Counted from the first letter of the stretch, positions 47,774 to 56,636 are shown. The stretch is 64,000 nucleotides of DNA from Actinoplanes xinjiangensis (GCF_003148685.1 NZ_QGGR01000014.1:1-64000), one strand, 5' to 3'. Made by a program: numbers and translations. Notes: generated from the letters alone by a model not told the origin.

Positions 47774-49609
47774 TCAGACCGTCTGGGCGAGACGGTCGGC
47801 GAGGAGCTTGGCGAAGCGGGCCGGGTCCTCCAGGTCGCCGCCCTCAGCGAGCAGCGCCGTCCCGTACAGCAGCTCGGCCGTGTCCGGCAGGGCCGCGTCG
47901 TCAGCGCTGCGCTCGTAGGCCGCCCGCAGGCCGGTGACCAGCGGGTGGCCCGGGTTGAGTTCGAGGATCCGCTTGACCCGCGGGCCCTCCTGCCCCATCG
48001 CCCGGTACATCTTCTCCAACGCGGGAGTGATGTCGTCGGCGTCGCTGACCAGGCACGCCGCCGAGGTGGTCAGCCGGTGCGACAGCCGCACCTCCTTGAC
48101 CTGCTCGGTCAGCTTCTCGGTGAGGAAGCCGAGGAGCGGGCCGAAGTCACCCTCCGGCTCTGGCTTGTCCTCGTCCTTGGGCAGGTCGACCGATCCGCGG
48201 GCGATCGACCGCAGCTTCTTGCCGTCGAACTCGGGAACCACGTCGACCCAGATCTCGTCGACCGGGTCGGTGAGGATCAGCACCTCGTAGCCCTGCTCAC
48301 GGAAGGCTTCCATGTGCGGCGAGTTCTCCACCTGGGACCGGCTCTCACCGGTCAGGAAGTAGATCTCCTCCTGGCCCTCCTTCATCCGCTCCACGTAGGC
48401 GGCGAGCGTGGTCGGCTCGGTGCCCTCGGTGGTGGCGAACGAGGCGATCTCGAGGATCGGCTTGTGGTTGTCGGGCTCGGCGAGCAGGCCCTCCTTGACC
48501 GCCCGGCCGAACTCGCGCCAGAACGTCGCGTACTTCTCCGGGTTGCTGCTCAGCAGGTCCTTGATCGTGGACAGCACCTTCTTGACCAGGCGGCGCCGGA
48601 TCATCTGGATGTGCCGGTCCTGCTGGAGGATCTCGCGGGAGATGTTCAGCGAGAGGTCCGCGGCGTCCACCACGCCCTTGACGAAGCGCAGGTAGTCGGG
48701 AATCAGCTCCCGGCTGTCGTCCATGATGAAGACGCGCTTGACGTAGAGCTGGAGACCGCGGCGGGCGTCCCGCTGGAACAGATCGTGCGGGGCCCGGGAG
48801 GGGATGAAGAGGAGAGCCTCGTACTCGAAGGTGCCCTCCGCCTTCATGTTGATGATCTCGAGCGGGTCGGTCCAGTCGTGGCTGATGTGCTTGTAGAACT
48901 CGTGGTACTCCTCGTCGGTGACCTCGCTGCGCGGCCGGGCCCACAGGGCCTTCTGCGAGTTGAGGACCTCGTCACCCTTGCGGATCGGGAACGAGATGAA
49001 GTCGGAGTACCGCTTGACGATCTCCTTGATCTTCCACTCGTCGGTGTAGTCGTAGAGCGCGTCGTCCTCGTCCTTGGGGCGCAGGTGCAGCGTCACGGTG
49101 GTGCCGATCGGCGCATCGGGCGCGTCGTCGATCGTGAAGGTGCCCTCGCCGGCCGACTCCCAGCGGGTGCCGTGGCCCTCGGTGCCGGCCTTGCGGGTCA
49201 CCAGCTCGACCCGGTCGGCGACCATGAACGTCGAATAGAACCCGACACCGAACTGGCCGATCAGCTCGGGGCTCTCCTTGGCCTCCTTGAGCTTGCTCAG
49301 CAGCTCCGCCGTGCCGGACTTGGCGATCGTGCCGATCAGCGCCACGACCTCCTCGCGGGTCATGCCGATGCCGTTGTCACGAACGACAAGTGTGCGCGCC
49401 TCCGCGTCGACCTCGATCTCGATGTGCAGGTCGGAGGTGTCCGCCTCGAGCCCGTCCTGCAGCTTCGCCAGGCGCAGCTTGTCCAGCGCGTCGGAGGCGT
49501 TCGAGATCAGCTCGCGCAGGAAGATGTCCTTGTTCGAATAGATCGAGTGGACCATCAGCTGCAGCAGCTGGCGCGCCTCTGCCTGGAACTCCAACGTCTC
49601 CATCGTCAC
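47774..49609 (-). CDS. htpG: Molecular chaperone HtpG (Hsp90)
   Basis: 611 residues, normal for bacterial Hsp90. ATP-binding GHKL motifs are LRELISNASDALDKLR, VRDNGIGMTREEV and GQFGVGFYSTFMVAD. The middle-domain catalytic Arg region is LYVKRVFIMDD, RFVKGVVDAADLSLNISREILQQ. The dimerisation domain ends LADRLAQTV. A cytosolic chaperone for client folding under stress. The ORF begins at a GTG (49609); the ATG six bases inside is equally plausible and closer to a GGGTG box. No heat-shock operator was identified. Complete and probably functional. Confidence 0.95.
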   Translation of the reverse strand: MTMETLEFQAEARQLLQLMVHSIYSNKDIFLRELISNASDALDKLRLAKLQDGLEADTSDLHIEIEVDAEARTLVVRDNGIGMTREEVVALIGTIAKSGTAELLSKLKEAKESPELIGQFGVGFYSTFMVADRVELVTRKAGTEGHGTRWESAGEGTFTIDDAPDAPIGTTVTLHLRPKDEDDALYDYTDEWKIKEIVKRYSDFISFPIRKGDEVLNSQKALWARPRSEVTDEEYHEFYKHISHDWTDPLEIINMKAEGTFEYEALLFIPSRAPHDLFQRDARRGLQLYVKRVFIMDDSRELIPDYLRFVKGVVDAADLSLNISREILQQDRHIQMIRRRLVKKVLSTIKDLLSSNPEKYATFWREFGRAVKEGLLAEPDNHKPILEIASFATTEGTEPTTLAAYVERMKEGQEEIYFLTGESRSQVENSPHMEAFREQGYEVLILTDPVDEIWVDVVPEFDGKKLRSIARGSVDLPKDEDKPEPEGDFGPLLGFLTEKLTEQVKEVRLSHRLTTSAACLVSDADDITPALEKMYRAMGQEGPRVKRILELNPGHPLVTGLRAAYERSADDAALPDTAELLYGTALLAEGGDLEDPARFAKLLADRLAQTV

Positions 49610-49669
49610 CCGTTTCCGTCATGTCCGGTGTTACGTCCCCGATCGTAGGACGCCCGCCGGGGCGACCGG

Positions 49670-50212
49670 TCACCCGGCGTCGAACCACTCCTCGCCGGCC
49701 GCCCAGTGCCGCACCCAGCCGGCGAATCCGGGCTCCCCGGTGACCTGCCCGAACGGCATGGCGCCCTCCCCGGAGACCATCCACACCTGGCCACGGTGGG
49801 CGCCGGTGACGACGAGATGCCAATTCATCCCGCAGCCGTCGGTGCCGAGCACGATCGACCCGTCGTCGAACACGCTCGCCAGCCGCGCCTCGTCGGGCTC
49901 CTCGTCGTCACCCTCCCACAGCCATGGCTCGGTCAGTGGGAAAGGCCGGGTCAGGTCACGCCCGGAACCGTCGCTGCCGTAGTCGGAGGGCAACGCGCCG
50001 AGGGCGACCAGGCCATACTCCGGTGGGCCCGCGTGTGAACCGTCGGACACCTCGGCCACGAACGACCGATAAGGCTCGGGCAGCACCACCCCGTGCCGCT
50101 GCTCGAAGGCGTGCACCGCGGGCCAGCCCAGCGCCGACGCACCGTCGTCGTCGGCCCCGACGGCGTCACGCAGCTCGGTCAGGACGCCGGGATCGACATG
50201 CTCGATGCTCAT
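49670..50212 (-). CDS. SMI1/KNR4-family protein
   Basis: 180 residues from the ATG at 50212. Core SMI1 pattern: WPAVHAFEQRHGVVLPEPYRSFVAEVSDGS, followed by EYGLVALGALPSD, RPFPLTEPWLWEGD and FDDGSIVLGTDGCGMNWHLVVTG. Family members can be immunity proteins for contact-dependent or polymorphic toxins, or general regulators. No toxin gene is adjacent, so immunity is only a possibility. It lies 47 bases downstream of the BtuF-like gene on the same strand. Confidence 0.87.
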   Translation of the reverse strand: MSIEHVDPGVLTELRDAVGADDDGASALGWPAVHAFEQRHGVVLPEPYRSFVAEVSDGSHAGPPEYGLVALGALPSDYGSDGSGRDLTRPFPLTEPWLWEGDDEEPDEARLASVFDDGSIVLGTDGCGMNWHLVVTGAHRGQVWMVSGEGAMPFGQVTGEPGFAGWVRHWAAGEEWFDAG

Positions 50213-50259
50213 GGCGAAAGTAATATCAGCCCGGTCCGACACTTTCGCGAACCCGCTGG

Positions 50260-51144
50260 TCAGGCGACCCGGTGGACCCTTCCCGCGGGGACCGGCGGGG
50301 CCGAATCCGGGTGCAGGATCGTGGCGATCGCCTCCACGCCGTCCACGAGACGCGGCCCCGGTCGTACCACCAGGCCGTCGCCGTCGATCGCCCACACCGC
50401 CGCGCCGGGGAAATGCGGGACCACCGCCTCGGCCTGCCGGATCGCGCCTTCCAGGTGGTAGCCGCAGGGGGTGACCAGCACGATCTCCGGCCGCGGAGCG
50501 GCCAGTTCGGCCCAGGAGACCTGCACCGACCGCATGCCGGGCCGGGCCGCGACCGGTTCGCCGCCGGCCGCCGTGATCAGGTCCGGCACCCAGTGCCCCG
50601 CGGTGAACGGCGGATCCACCCATTCCACCACGGCCACCCGGGGGCGCCGCCTCCCGGCCACCGCGGTGGCCACCGCCGCCAGCCTCTCCCGCAGACCGGC
50701 GACGAGATCAACACCCCTTTCCGGTACGCCCACCGCGTTCGCCACCACGCAAAAGGTGGCCAGAACGTCCTCCAGCGAGTAGGGATCGAGGGACAGGACC
50801 TCACTGCGGCAGCCCAGGTGGCTCAGCGCCCGGTCGACATGCCCGGACGGCAGCGCGCACACCCGGCACAGATCCTGCGTCAGGATCAGATCGGGGTCGA
50901 GGCCGGCGAGCGCGCCGGCGTGCAGCGTGTAGAGATCACCGCCGGCCGACATCTGGGTACGCACGTAGTCGTCGATCTCGGCCGGCGTCATCCGGCTGGT
51001 GTCGCGGCCACCGACCACGACGGTCTTCTCCGAGCGGGCCTCCGCCGGCTCGTCGCACTCGAACGTGACGCCGACCAGGTCGTCACCGAGCCCCAGGGCA
51101 TAGACGATCTCGGTCGCGGACGGCAACAAGGACACCAGGCGCAT
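50260..51144 (-). CDS. Cobalamin-type (BtuF-like) substrate-binding protein without signal peptide
   Basis: 294 residues from the ATG at 51144 after a GGGGGT box. RLVSLLPSATEIVYALGLGDDLVGVTFECDEP and DLILTQDLCRVCALP with VTPCGYHLEGA are typical of the periplasmic-binding fold of BtuF/FecB relatives. No signal peptide or lipobox precedes it, so the mature protein would be cytosolic. That form is found in actinomycetes and is often called cobalamin-binding. The Cys pair in LCRVC could bind a metal. No permease or ATPase lies nearby, and I saw no riboswitch in the leader. Confidence 0.84.
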   Translation of the reverse strand: MRLVSLLPSATEIVYALGLGDDLVGVTFECDEPAEARSEKTVVVGGRDTSRMTPAEIDDYVRTQMSAGGDLYTLHAGALAGLDPDLILTQDLCRVCALPSGHVDRALSHLGCRSEVLSLDPYSLEDVLATFCVVANAVGVPERGVDLVAGLRERLAAVATAVAGRRRPRVAVVEWVDPPFTAGHWVPDLITAAGGEPVAARPGMRSVQVSWAELAAPRPEIVLVTPCGYHLEGAIRQAEAVVPHFPGAAVWAIDGDGLVVRPGPRLVDGVEAIATILHPDSAPPVPAGRVHRVA

Positions 51145-51302
51145 ACCCCCATACTCCCGGACTACGACCACGGGATGATGCCGGGCCGCGGAGTTACCAC
51201 CTTGGACCGATGCGGCGGCGACGGCCGGACGGGAATGCTGGTCGGCACCGGATCGGCGGCCGACCCGCTGATCCGGTGCCACGGGGCAACGGGAGGACAC
51301 TC

Positions 51303-51872
51303 ATGACGACGGCACCGCCGGCCCACGACGACGTTCTCGTTCTCGACTACCTGGCCTCGCTCTGGGCGGCCGCCGGCGACCTGCCGCCGGAGACCCGCGA
51401 CGAGCTGATGAACACGGTCGCCGGTTACATCGCGATGCGCCGTGACCTGGCCGACGATCCATCCCGGGTGCTCGGCCGGTTAGGGCCGCCCGATCAACTG
51501 GTCGCCGCGGTGCGCCGCAGCGGCGCCCCGACCCATCTGCGCCTGCCGGCCGGCTCCGTCCCGGCGCCGGACGCACCGGGCGGTTCCGAAAGGGTGGCGG
51601 TCGCGCTGCTCACCGGCGGTGCGATCGCCCTGCCACTGGTCGGTCAGACGGCCGGGCTGATGATCGCGACGGCGTCGCCCCACTGGACCCCGCTGCAGAA
51701 GGTCACGGCGTGGCTGCTGGCCACCGGCCCGGTCGCCGGTGCGCTGTTGGTGCTCCTGGTGCTGGTCGGCGTCTCACTGTTCACCGGCCTCGGCTTCCTG
51801 GTCGTCTACGCCGCGGCCTGCACCGGCTCAATCGCAGCGGGCCTGACCCTGCACGCCGCCACCCGACCATGA
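51303..51872 (+). CDS. HAAS-domain membrane protein
   Basis: 189 residues. The first 75 residues match the helical HAAS sensor pattern: VLDYLASLWAAAGDLPPETRDELMNTVAGYI, ending VLGRLGPPDQLVAAVRR. Three membrane helices follow: VALLTGGAIALPLVGQTAGL, VTAWLLATGPVAGALLVLLVL and LGFLVVYAAACTGSIAAGL. HAAS proteins often partner with PadR regulators encoded beside them; none is adjacent here. GGGAGGACACTC precedes the ATG. Confidence 0.82.
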   Translation: MTTAPPAHDDVLVLDYLASLWAAAGDLPPETRDELMNTVAGYIAMRRDLADDPSRVLGRLGPPDQLVAAVRRSGAPTHLRLPAGSVPAPDAPGGSERVAVALLTGGAIALPLVGQTAGLMIATASPHWTPLQKVTAWLLATGPVAGALLVLLVLVGVSLFTGLGFLVVYAAACTGSIAAGLTLHAATRP

Positions 51873-51910
51873 CCGCCCCACCCGCACCCCCAACCCCCCA
51901 CCCTCAACCT

Positions 51911-51954
<44 letters not shown>

Positions 51955-52108
51955 CTGAACGACCAGCACCGCTGGCACAGCGCATCGTCGGTATCACCGG
52001 CAACCGCATCCCTGCGCCCTCTGCCTAAGCGGCCCCTCACGAGTGACCCCTTTCGAACAGCGCGGGAGTGTCTGCTTTCAGAGCAGTTGGTGGCCATCGA
52101 TCCTTCCC

Positions 52109-52476
52109 GGCTGGTTCCCACCGCTGCCTCACGGCCCTCGAAACAGCGGTGGGAGCCAGCCGGGAAGATCCGGCTGGCCGCCACCGCTGTCTCACGACGC
52201 TCGAAACAACGGTGGGAACCAGCCACAAAGATCCGGCTGGCCGCCACCGCTGTCTCACGACGCTCGAAACAACGGTGGGAACCAGCCACAAAGATCCGGC
52301 TGGCCGCCACCGCTGTCTCACGACGCTCGAAACAACGGTGGGAACCAGCCACAAAGATCCGGCTGGCCGCCACCGCTGTCTCACGACGCTCGAAACAACG
52401 GTGGGAACCAGCCACAAAGATCCGGCTGGCCGCCACCGCTGTCTCACGACGCTTGAGACAGCGGTGAGGACCAGCC
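52109..52476. repeat. 53-bp hairpin repeat, locus C (six units, 63-bp period)
   Basis: Units at 52109-52161, 52172-52224, 52235-52287, 52298-52350, 52361-52413 and 52424-52476. Each is separated by ten bases, mostly ACAAAGATCC. Outer arms GGCTGG/CCAGCC are kept in all. The four inner units are nearly identical and carry AACAAC in the right inner arm in place of the pairing GACAGC, so their stems have mismatches. The last unit is intact, and the first pairs except for single differences. The family is shared with loci at 1921 and 38881. Confidence 0.95.
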
Positions 52477-52650
52477 GGGCGTGATCCACAGATGCGCGGG
52501 CAGTCAATGGCGCCGCGGGGGAAAGCGGGCCCACCGGCCGGAGAGATCATGCGATCGGGGGCCGGCCGGTGGGGGCTCCGTCGGCCCGCGCAGCCCGTTG
52601 CCAGCCTCGTCCGGCACCGTCCGTGGGGCGCCATCACTGGCACGACGGCG

Positions 52651-53598
52651 TCAGAGTCGCAGGCGGGCCACGACCGGGATGTGGTCGCTGGCCGTGGGCG
52701 GCAGGGTTCGGACCGCGGTGACGGTCAGTGAACGGGCGAGGACGTGATCGATCCGGGCGATCGGCAGGGCCGAGGGGAAGGTGAACGCGAAGTCGGAGCC
52801 GTCGGTGGACAGGTGGGTGGTCACCGGGTTCAGCCCACGGTCGGCGACGGTCGCGTTCAGGTCACCGAGCAGGATCACGCGCTCGTGTCGCTCGGCGCCC
52901 AGCGCTGCGCCGAGTTTGGCCGCGCTGTCGTCCCGGCGGGTCGTGTCGAGGCCGGTCAGGCCCGGTCGCACGGAGGAGAGGTGGGCGACGTAGACGGCGA
53001 CGTCGCCGTGCGGGGTGCGGGCTACCGCGCGGAGGCCACGGTTCCAGTCGGTGCCGAGGTCTGCGGGGCGGATGTCCAGTGGTGCGGCCTCGATGAGCGG
53101 ATACCGCGACCACAGTGCGACGGTTCCCTGGACGGTGTGGTGGGCGTATGCGGTGGGGAACGCGGCCGCATAGGCGGGGGCTGCCTCGGGGGTGATCTCC
53201 TCCAGGGCGACCAGATCAGGTTCGGCCTCGAGGAGTGTGCGGACGGTGCCGGCCGGGTCCGGGTTCTCGTCGCTGACGTTGTGCTGGACCGCGATCAGGT
53301 CGTGCGGGGCGTCGCCGTCCGGCAGGAGGTGGCCGCCGAACACTGCCAGCCAGGCGGCCAGCGGAAGGAGAGCGCCGAGCAACGCGGGCCGGGAGCGGCG
53401 CCACAGCGCCGGCAGAAGCAGTATCGGCACGGTCAACCCGAGCCACGGCAGGAAGGTGGGCAGCAGGCTGCCGCCGGGCAGCACCGGAGAGCACGCGAGG
53501 AGAACCGCGACCAGTCCCCCGATCGGCGCCAGCACGAACCGGCCCGACCGGTCCCGGCCGGTGGCCCTGAAGTTCCGCACCGCGTCGGGAATCCGCAC
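52651..53598 (-). CDS. Membrane-anchored endonuclease/exonuclease/phosphatase-family protein
   Basis: 315 residues from the GTG at 53598. Three membrane helices come first (LAPIGGLVAVLLACSPVL, LPWLGLTVPILLLPAL and LLGALLPLAAWLAVFGGHLL). The EEP domain then runs IAVQHNVSDENPDPAGTVR, ADLVALEEITPEAA (Glu metal ligand), VYVAHLSSVRPG, VILLGDLNATVADRGLNPV and ASDHIPVVARLRL (catalytic Asp-His). The arrangement resembles the VanJ-like and related actinomycete family thought to act on lipid-linked phosphates, but no vancomycin genes are near. The 400-base extension of the frame upstream is repeat translation (LSGSRACRVA units). Confidence 0.82.
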   Translation of the reverse strand: MRIPDAVRNFRATGRDRSGRFVLAPIGGLVAVLLACSPVLPGGSLLPTFLPWLGLTVPILLLPALWRRSRPALLGALLPLAAWLAVFGGHLLPDGDAPHDLIAVQHNVSDENPDPAGTVRTLLEAEPDLVALEEITPEAAPAYAAAFPTAYAHHTVQGTVALWSRYPLIEAAPLDIRPADLGTDWNRGLRAVARTPHGDVAVYVAHLSSVRPGLTGLDTTRRDDSAAKLGAALGAERHERVILLGDLNATVADRGLNPVTTHLSTDGSDFAFTFPSALPIARIDHVLARSLTVTAVRTLPPTASDHIPVVARLRL

Positions 53599-54208
53599 GC
53601 GGCGATGCTCGCACAGCCGATCAAGCGGCCGGATCCACGCGGGGCGCAGGACTCGACGGTTCGGCGAGGCGAGCTGAGGGCTCCGGCGGTCGGATCGGGC
53701 GAGCCGACAGGTCCGGCAGCCAAGCGGGGCGGTCCGACGAGCACGACGGTCCGACGGAGTGACCCGCCGGCCACGACAGCCCGACAGGGCGATCCGAGGA
53801 GCACGACAACCGGACAGCGCGACCGGCGAGCACGCGCCCTGGAGGCCCAGCCGCTGGCGCCGGCGTCGACAACCCGACAGCACAACCAGACGGCGACTAC
53901 CCGACAGCGCAACCCGACAGGCACGAGAACCGGACAGCGCAACCCGACAGGCACGAGAACCCGACAGCGCAACCAGACAAGCACAACAACCGCACAACGC
54001 AACCAGACGGCACGACGGCCCGACAGCGCAAACCCAGGGCGGGAGAACTGGGCAGGGCGAGCCGGCGAGGACGAGAACTGGGCAGCGGCAGCGCTGCCCG
54101 GCGCGTCCGGCGGCCGGGACAGGGCGGGCCTACGAGCCCGCGGGCCGGGCACGGTGGTGGGCGGATGGGTTTGAGGGTGGGACGGGGTGTGGTGGGCGTC
54201 GGGTGGGG
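53599..54208. repeat. Degenerate tandem array in the EEP-hydrolase spacer
   Basis: 610 bp without a gene. From about 53690 to 54040 imperfect units share CCCGACAGCGCAACCNGACA. The best-conserved pair is a 30-bp period at 53909-53968. The rest degenerates into 17-20 bp fragments. The remainder to 54208 is unpatterned. Confidence 0.8.
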
Positions 54209-55099
54209 TCAGGTGGCCAGGGCGAGGATCGCGGTGAGGACCTGGGTCCAGACGGCTCGGGGTGGGAATTCGTGGCCTATGCCGTCGAGCCAGACGAGGC
54301 GGGCGCCGGGGATGCTGCGGGCCAGTTCCTCGGGGTGGTCGGTGGTGATGTGCCGGTCCAGGGTTCCGTGCAGGACGACCGTGGGTGCCGCGATGCTGCA
54401 CAGCATGTCGCGGACCGGGGGGCCGTAACCGGCGAGGCGATGGTTGAGGCGGGTGGCGGCCAGGTCGGCGGACCGGTCGAAGACACGTTCGGCGGAGCGG
54501 CGCAGGTGCGGTTCCTCGGGGGTGAACGGGCCGCCGCGGGCGCGGACCTCGTCGATCATGCGGGCCACCGCGGCTCTGCGGTTCGACCAGTCGGTCTCGT
54601 CGGTGGCCGGTGGTGCTTCGACCGTACGCACGACGGCCGTGACCGTGCCCGCGGAAACGGCGACCGGACCGGCCACGGTGACCGGCGCGTGGCCGGGGGC
54701 CGTCCCGTCGACGCTGGTCGACATGAGGGTGAGGGTGAGCACCCGGGACGGATGGTGGACGGCGATGCGCTGGGCGAGGGCGCCACCGAGCGAGAAGCCG
54801 ACCAGGTGTGCCGCCGGGACGCGGAGGGCGTCGAGCACGCCGATCGCGTCATACATGAGGTCGACACCGGAGTAGGCCGGCCGGCCCGCCGGGTAGGAGG
54901 TCGACCGGCCGGTGTCCCGGTGGTCGTAGCGGATGACGAACCGTCGGCCGGCCGCCAGGCGCCGGCAGAACTCGTCGTCCCACCAGTCCATCGAACTGGC
55001 GTCCGCGGCCAGGAGCAGCAGCGGGGGGTCGATGGGCTCGCCGAACGTCTCCACGCACATCTCGATGCCGTTGACCGGCAACATCGTCTCGGTCACCAC
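54209..55099 (-). CDS. Alpha/beta hydrolase
   Basis: 296 residues. LLLLAADASSMDWWDDEFCRRLAAG resembles the oxyanion and helix A region, RFVIRYDHRDTGRS strand 4, and VGFSLGGALAQR the nucleophile elbow (Ser). PTVVLHGTLDRHITTDHPEEL carries the acid, and DGIGHEFP the His. Pattern matches the soluble epoxide-hydrolase/haloperoxidase group. No signal peptide, so cytosolic. Two adjacent GTG codons at 55099 and 55096 are possible starts. A hairpin (55148-55189) precedes it. Substrate unknown. Confidence 0.88.
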   Translation of the reverse strand: MVTETMLPVNGIEMCVETFGEPIDPPLLLLAADASSMDWWDDEFCRRLAAGRRFVIRYDHRDTGRSTSYPAGRPAYSGVDLMYDAIGVLDALRVPAAHLVGFSLGGALAQRIAVHHPSRVLTLTLMSTSVDGTAPGHAPVTVAGPVAVSAGTVTAVVRTVEAPPATDETDWSNRRAAVARMIDEVRARGGPFTPEEPHLRRSAERVFDRSADLAATRLNHRLAGYGPPVRDMLCSIAAPTVVLHGTLDRHITTDHPEELARSIPGARLVWLDGIGHEFPPRAVWTQVLTAILALAT

Positions 55100-55147
55100 G
55101 TGTTCATTGTGGCCAGGCTCACTGACAGCGAGGTTACGCCGACATCA

Positions 55148-55189
55148 CATCGGATGACCGGCTCGCTGAGAGGACCCGGTCATCCGATG
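55148..55189 (-). terminator. Perfect 14-bp-stem terminator
   Basis: CATCGGATGACCGG (55148-55161) pairs perfectly with CCGGTCATCCGATG (55176-55189) around a 14-base loop. It begins six bases past the stop of the membrane protein gene and precedes the hydrolase. Confidence 0.8.
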
Positions 55190-55194
55190 GACCC

Positions 55195-55554
55195 TTACCG
55201 GGTTGCGGGTGCCGCGGCACGTGCCCGGCCGCGCACCACCCGCAGCGAGACCGCGGTCAGGCCGAGTGCGATGCCGAACAGGGTGAGATGCAGATACGGG
55301 TTGTCGATCGGCACGAATCCGATGACCGCGACCGGGATCTGGACCACCCCGATCAGTGCGGCCAGCAGCCACCGGCGGCCGCCGCTCCACAGCAGGGCCG
55401 TCCAGACCGGGGCGGAGACGATCAGCAGGGTCAGCCCGTCGAGCAGCGTGTGCATGGCCGGGTTGTGGACCGCGTTGTGGGCGAAGGCGCTCGCGGGCGC
55501 GGCGATCCAGAGGCCGGCGAGGACGAGGGTGAGAACGACAGCGGCACGACGCAT
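55195..55554 (-). CDS. Small membrane protein, four helices
   Basis: 119 residues. N-terminal signal-like helix VVLTLVLAGLWIAAPASAFAHN, then helices LLDGLTLLIVSAPVWTALLW, WLLAALIGVVQIPVAVIGFV and LHLTLFGIALGLTAVSLRVV. The three interior helices carry a VHNPAMHTL His-rich turn. No family recognised. The ATG at 55554 has a GGATCC stretch upstream. Function unknown. Confidence 0.72.
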   Translation of the reverse strand: MRRAAVVLTLVLAGLWIAAPASAFAHNAVHNPAMHTLLDGLTLLIVSAPVWTALLWSGGRRWLLAALIGVVQIPVAVIGFVPIDNPYLHLTLFGIALGLTAVSLRVVRGRARAAAPATR

Positions 55555-55731
55555 GGGGATCCTCCAGCGTGATCAGACCGTTGCTCGGAGTAATCAACCT
55601 AGCATCACCATGGTGAGTCACGTCGATTCATTCGCCCGGCCACCCCTGTTACACAGTGTTGCCGTTGGGGTTGATGATCTCGCCCGTTCGGCCAGCTGAC
55701 CACCGTCAGTGATCATGACTAACCTGCCCCA

Positions 55732-56010
55732 GTGCGTTTGATCGAGTTAGCCATGGCCAGTGCGATCACTATGAGTATTGGCGGTGTTTCTTACGTTGCG
55801 TTGAACCCGGCGCAGCTCCAGTCCCGGGCGCAGGTCGTCGCGGACCAGGCGACCTGCCGGACGGTGGACACCGCGATCGTCGGCTACCTGATGAACAACG
55901 GAACGGCGCCGACGTCGATCCGGCAGCTCAAGGACTACGTGCGCGGCGACATCTCGAAGTACCGGATCGTCGGCGGGGTGGCGGCCGGGCCGGGGTGCAG
56001 CCAGACATAG
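55732..56010 (+). CDS. Orphan pilin-like secreted protein
   Basis: 92 residues from a GTG at 55732. The first 23 residues (MRLIELAMASAITMSIGG) resemble the hydrophobic N-terminal helix of a type IV pilin or pseudopilin, including the Glu near the start of the mature chain. The usual prepilin Gly cut site and leader are absent. The rest (CRTVDTAIVGYLMNNGTAPTSIRQLKDYVRGDISKYRI) resembles the small beta domain of pseudopilins, with Cys near each end. No pilus assembly genes are nearby. It may act through another pilus system. Confidence 0.6.
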   Translation: MRLIELAMASAITMSIGGVSYVALNPAQLQSRAQVVADQATCRTVDTAIVGYLMNNGTAPTSIRQLKDYVRGDISKYRIVGGVAAGPGCSQT

Positions 56011-56060
56011 AAGAAGTTCACCACGATGCAACACGGGGACCTCTGCCGTAAACATGGCGT

Positions 56061-56077
56061 GCCGGGGTGACCCCGGC
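56061..56077. terminator. Small hairpin after the pilin-like gene
   Basis: GCCGGGG and CCCCGGC arms with a TGA loop, 50 bases past the pilin-like stop and just before the convergent TIGR00725 gene stop. No T-tract; weak evidence. Confidence 0.4.
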
Positions 56078-56081
56078 GGGC

Positions 56082-56576
56082 TCACCGGCCGGCCGCCGAT
56101 CGGGGGCGCCGCCGGAGGGCTTCGCCGACCGCCTGCTCCGGGCCGTCCGCCCAGGTGACACCCGGCACCGGCGCGCCGTCCGCGGTGACGACCCGCCAGC
56201 CGCCCAGCGCGACCACCGGAATGCCGCCGCGGCGCATGGCCAGCGCGATCTCGCTGAGCGTGCCCCACGATCCGCCCACGCTGATCACCGCGTCGGCGGA
56301 CCAGACGATGACGGCGTTGCGGGCCTGTCCCATGTTCGTCACTACGGTCACCGTCAGATCCGGTGACGCCACCTCACTGCCGTCATCGGGCCGGACACCG
56401 ACGACGGTCCCGCCCCGGGATCGGGCTCCCGCCGCCACCGCCGCCATCACCCCGCCCCCGCCGCCGCAGAGCACCGTCGCCCCCCGCTCGGCGAGCAACT
56501 CCCCCACCCGCCGGGCCTGCGCGGCCTCCTCATCGGTGCACTCCGCCGGCCCGCACACCGCAACCTGGGTCGCCAT
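56082..56576 (-). CDS. TIGR00725-type (LOG-like) protein
   Basis: 164 residues. Rossmann-like LOG/TIGR00725 pattern: QVAVCGPAECTDEEAAQARRVGELLAERGATVLCGGGGGVM. GGTVVGVRPDD, NAVIVWSADAVISVGGSWGTLSEIALAMRRGGIPVVALGG contains the PGGxGTxxE-like loop as VGGSWGTLSE. Related proteins bind nucleotides (cytokinin-activation, molybdopterin or DprA-like folds). Actual function unknown. Its ATG is divergent from the FadH promoter region 61 bases away. Confidence 0.82.
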   Translation of the reverse strand: MATQVAVCGPAECTDEEAAQARRVGELLAERGATVLCGGGGGVMAAVAAGARSRGGTVVGVRPDDGSEVASPDLTVTVVTNMGQARNAVIVWSADAVISVGGSWGTLSEIALAMRRGGIPVVALGGWRVVTADGAPVPGVTWADGPEQAVGEALRRRPRSAAGR

Positions 56577-56636
56577 CCCCCGATGCTCGCAGCCCGGCGG
56601 CGAACCCTCGACCGCAAGCCGCCACCCGACTCATAG

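Noticed and set aside
47714..49648. 644-codon open frame opposite htpG
   Set aside because: A mirror frame of the Hsp90 gene, which has all expected motifs on the minus strand.
51145..51302. Cobalamin riboswitch before the BtuF-like gene
   Set aside because: I found no B12-box-like conserved core or long leader in the short gap upstream of 51144.
52109..52476. Possible CRISPR array with 53-bp repeats
   Set aside because: The 10-bp spacers are near-identical, units are longer than CRISPR repeats, and single copies occur elsewhere.
52043..52534. Several overlapping open frames across the hairpin array
   Set aside because: All three phases on both strands are open because the unit is a palindrome with 63-bp period, a multiple of three.
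53599..53997. N-terminal extension of the EEP protein with LSGSRACRVA repeats
   Set aside because: It is a translation of degenerate tandem DNA repeats, and the protein family begins with the membrane helices after 53598.
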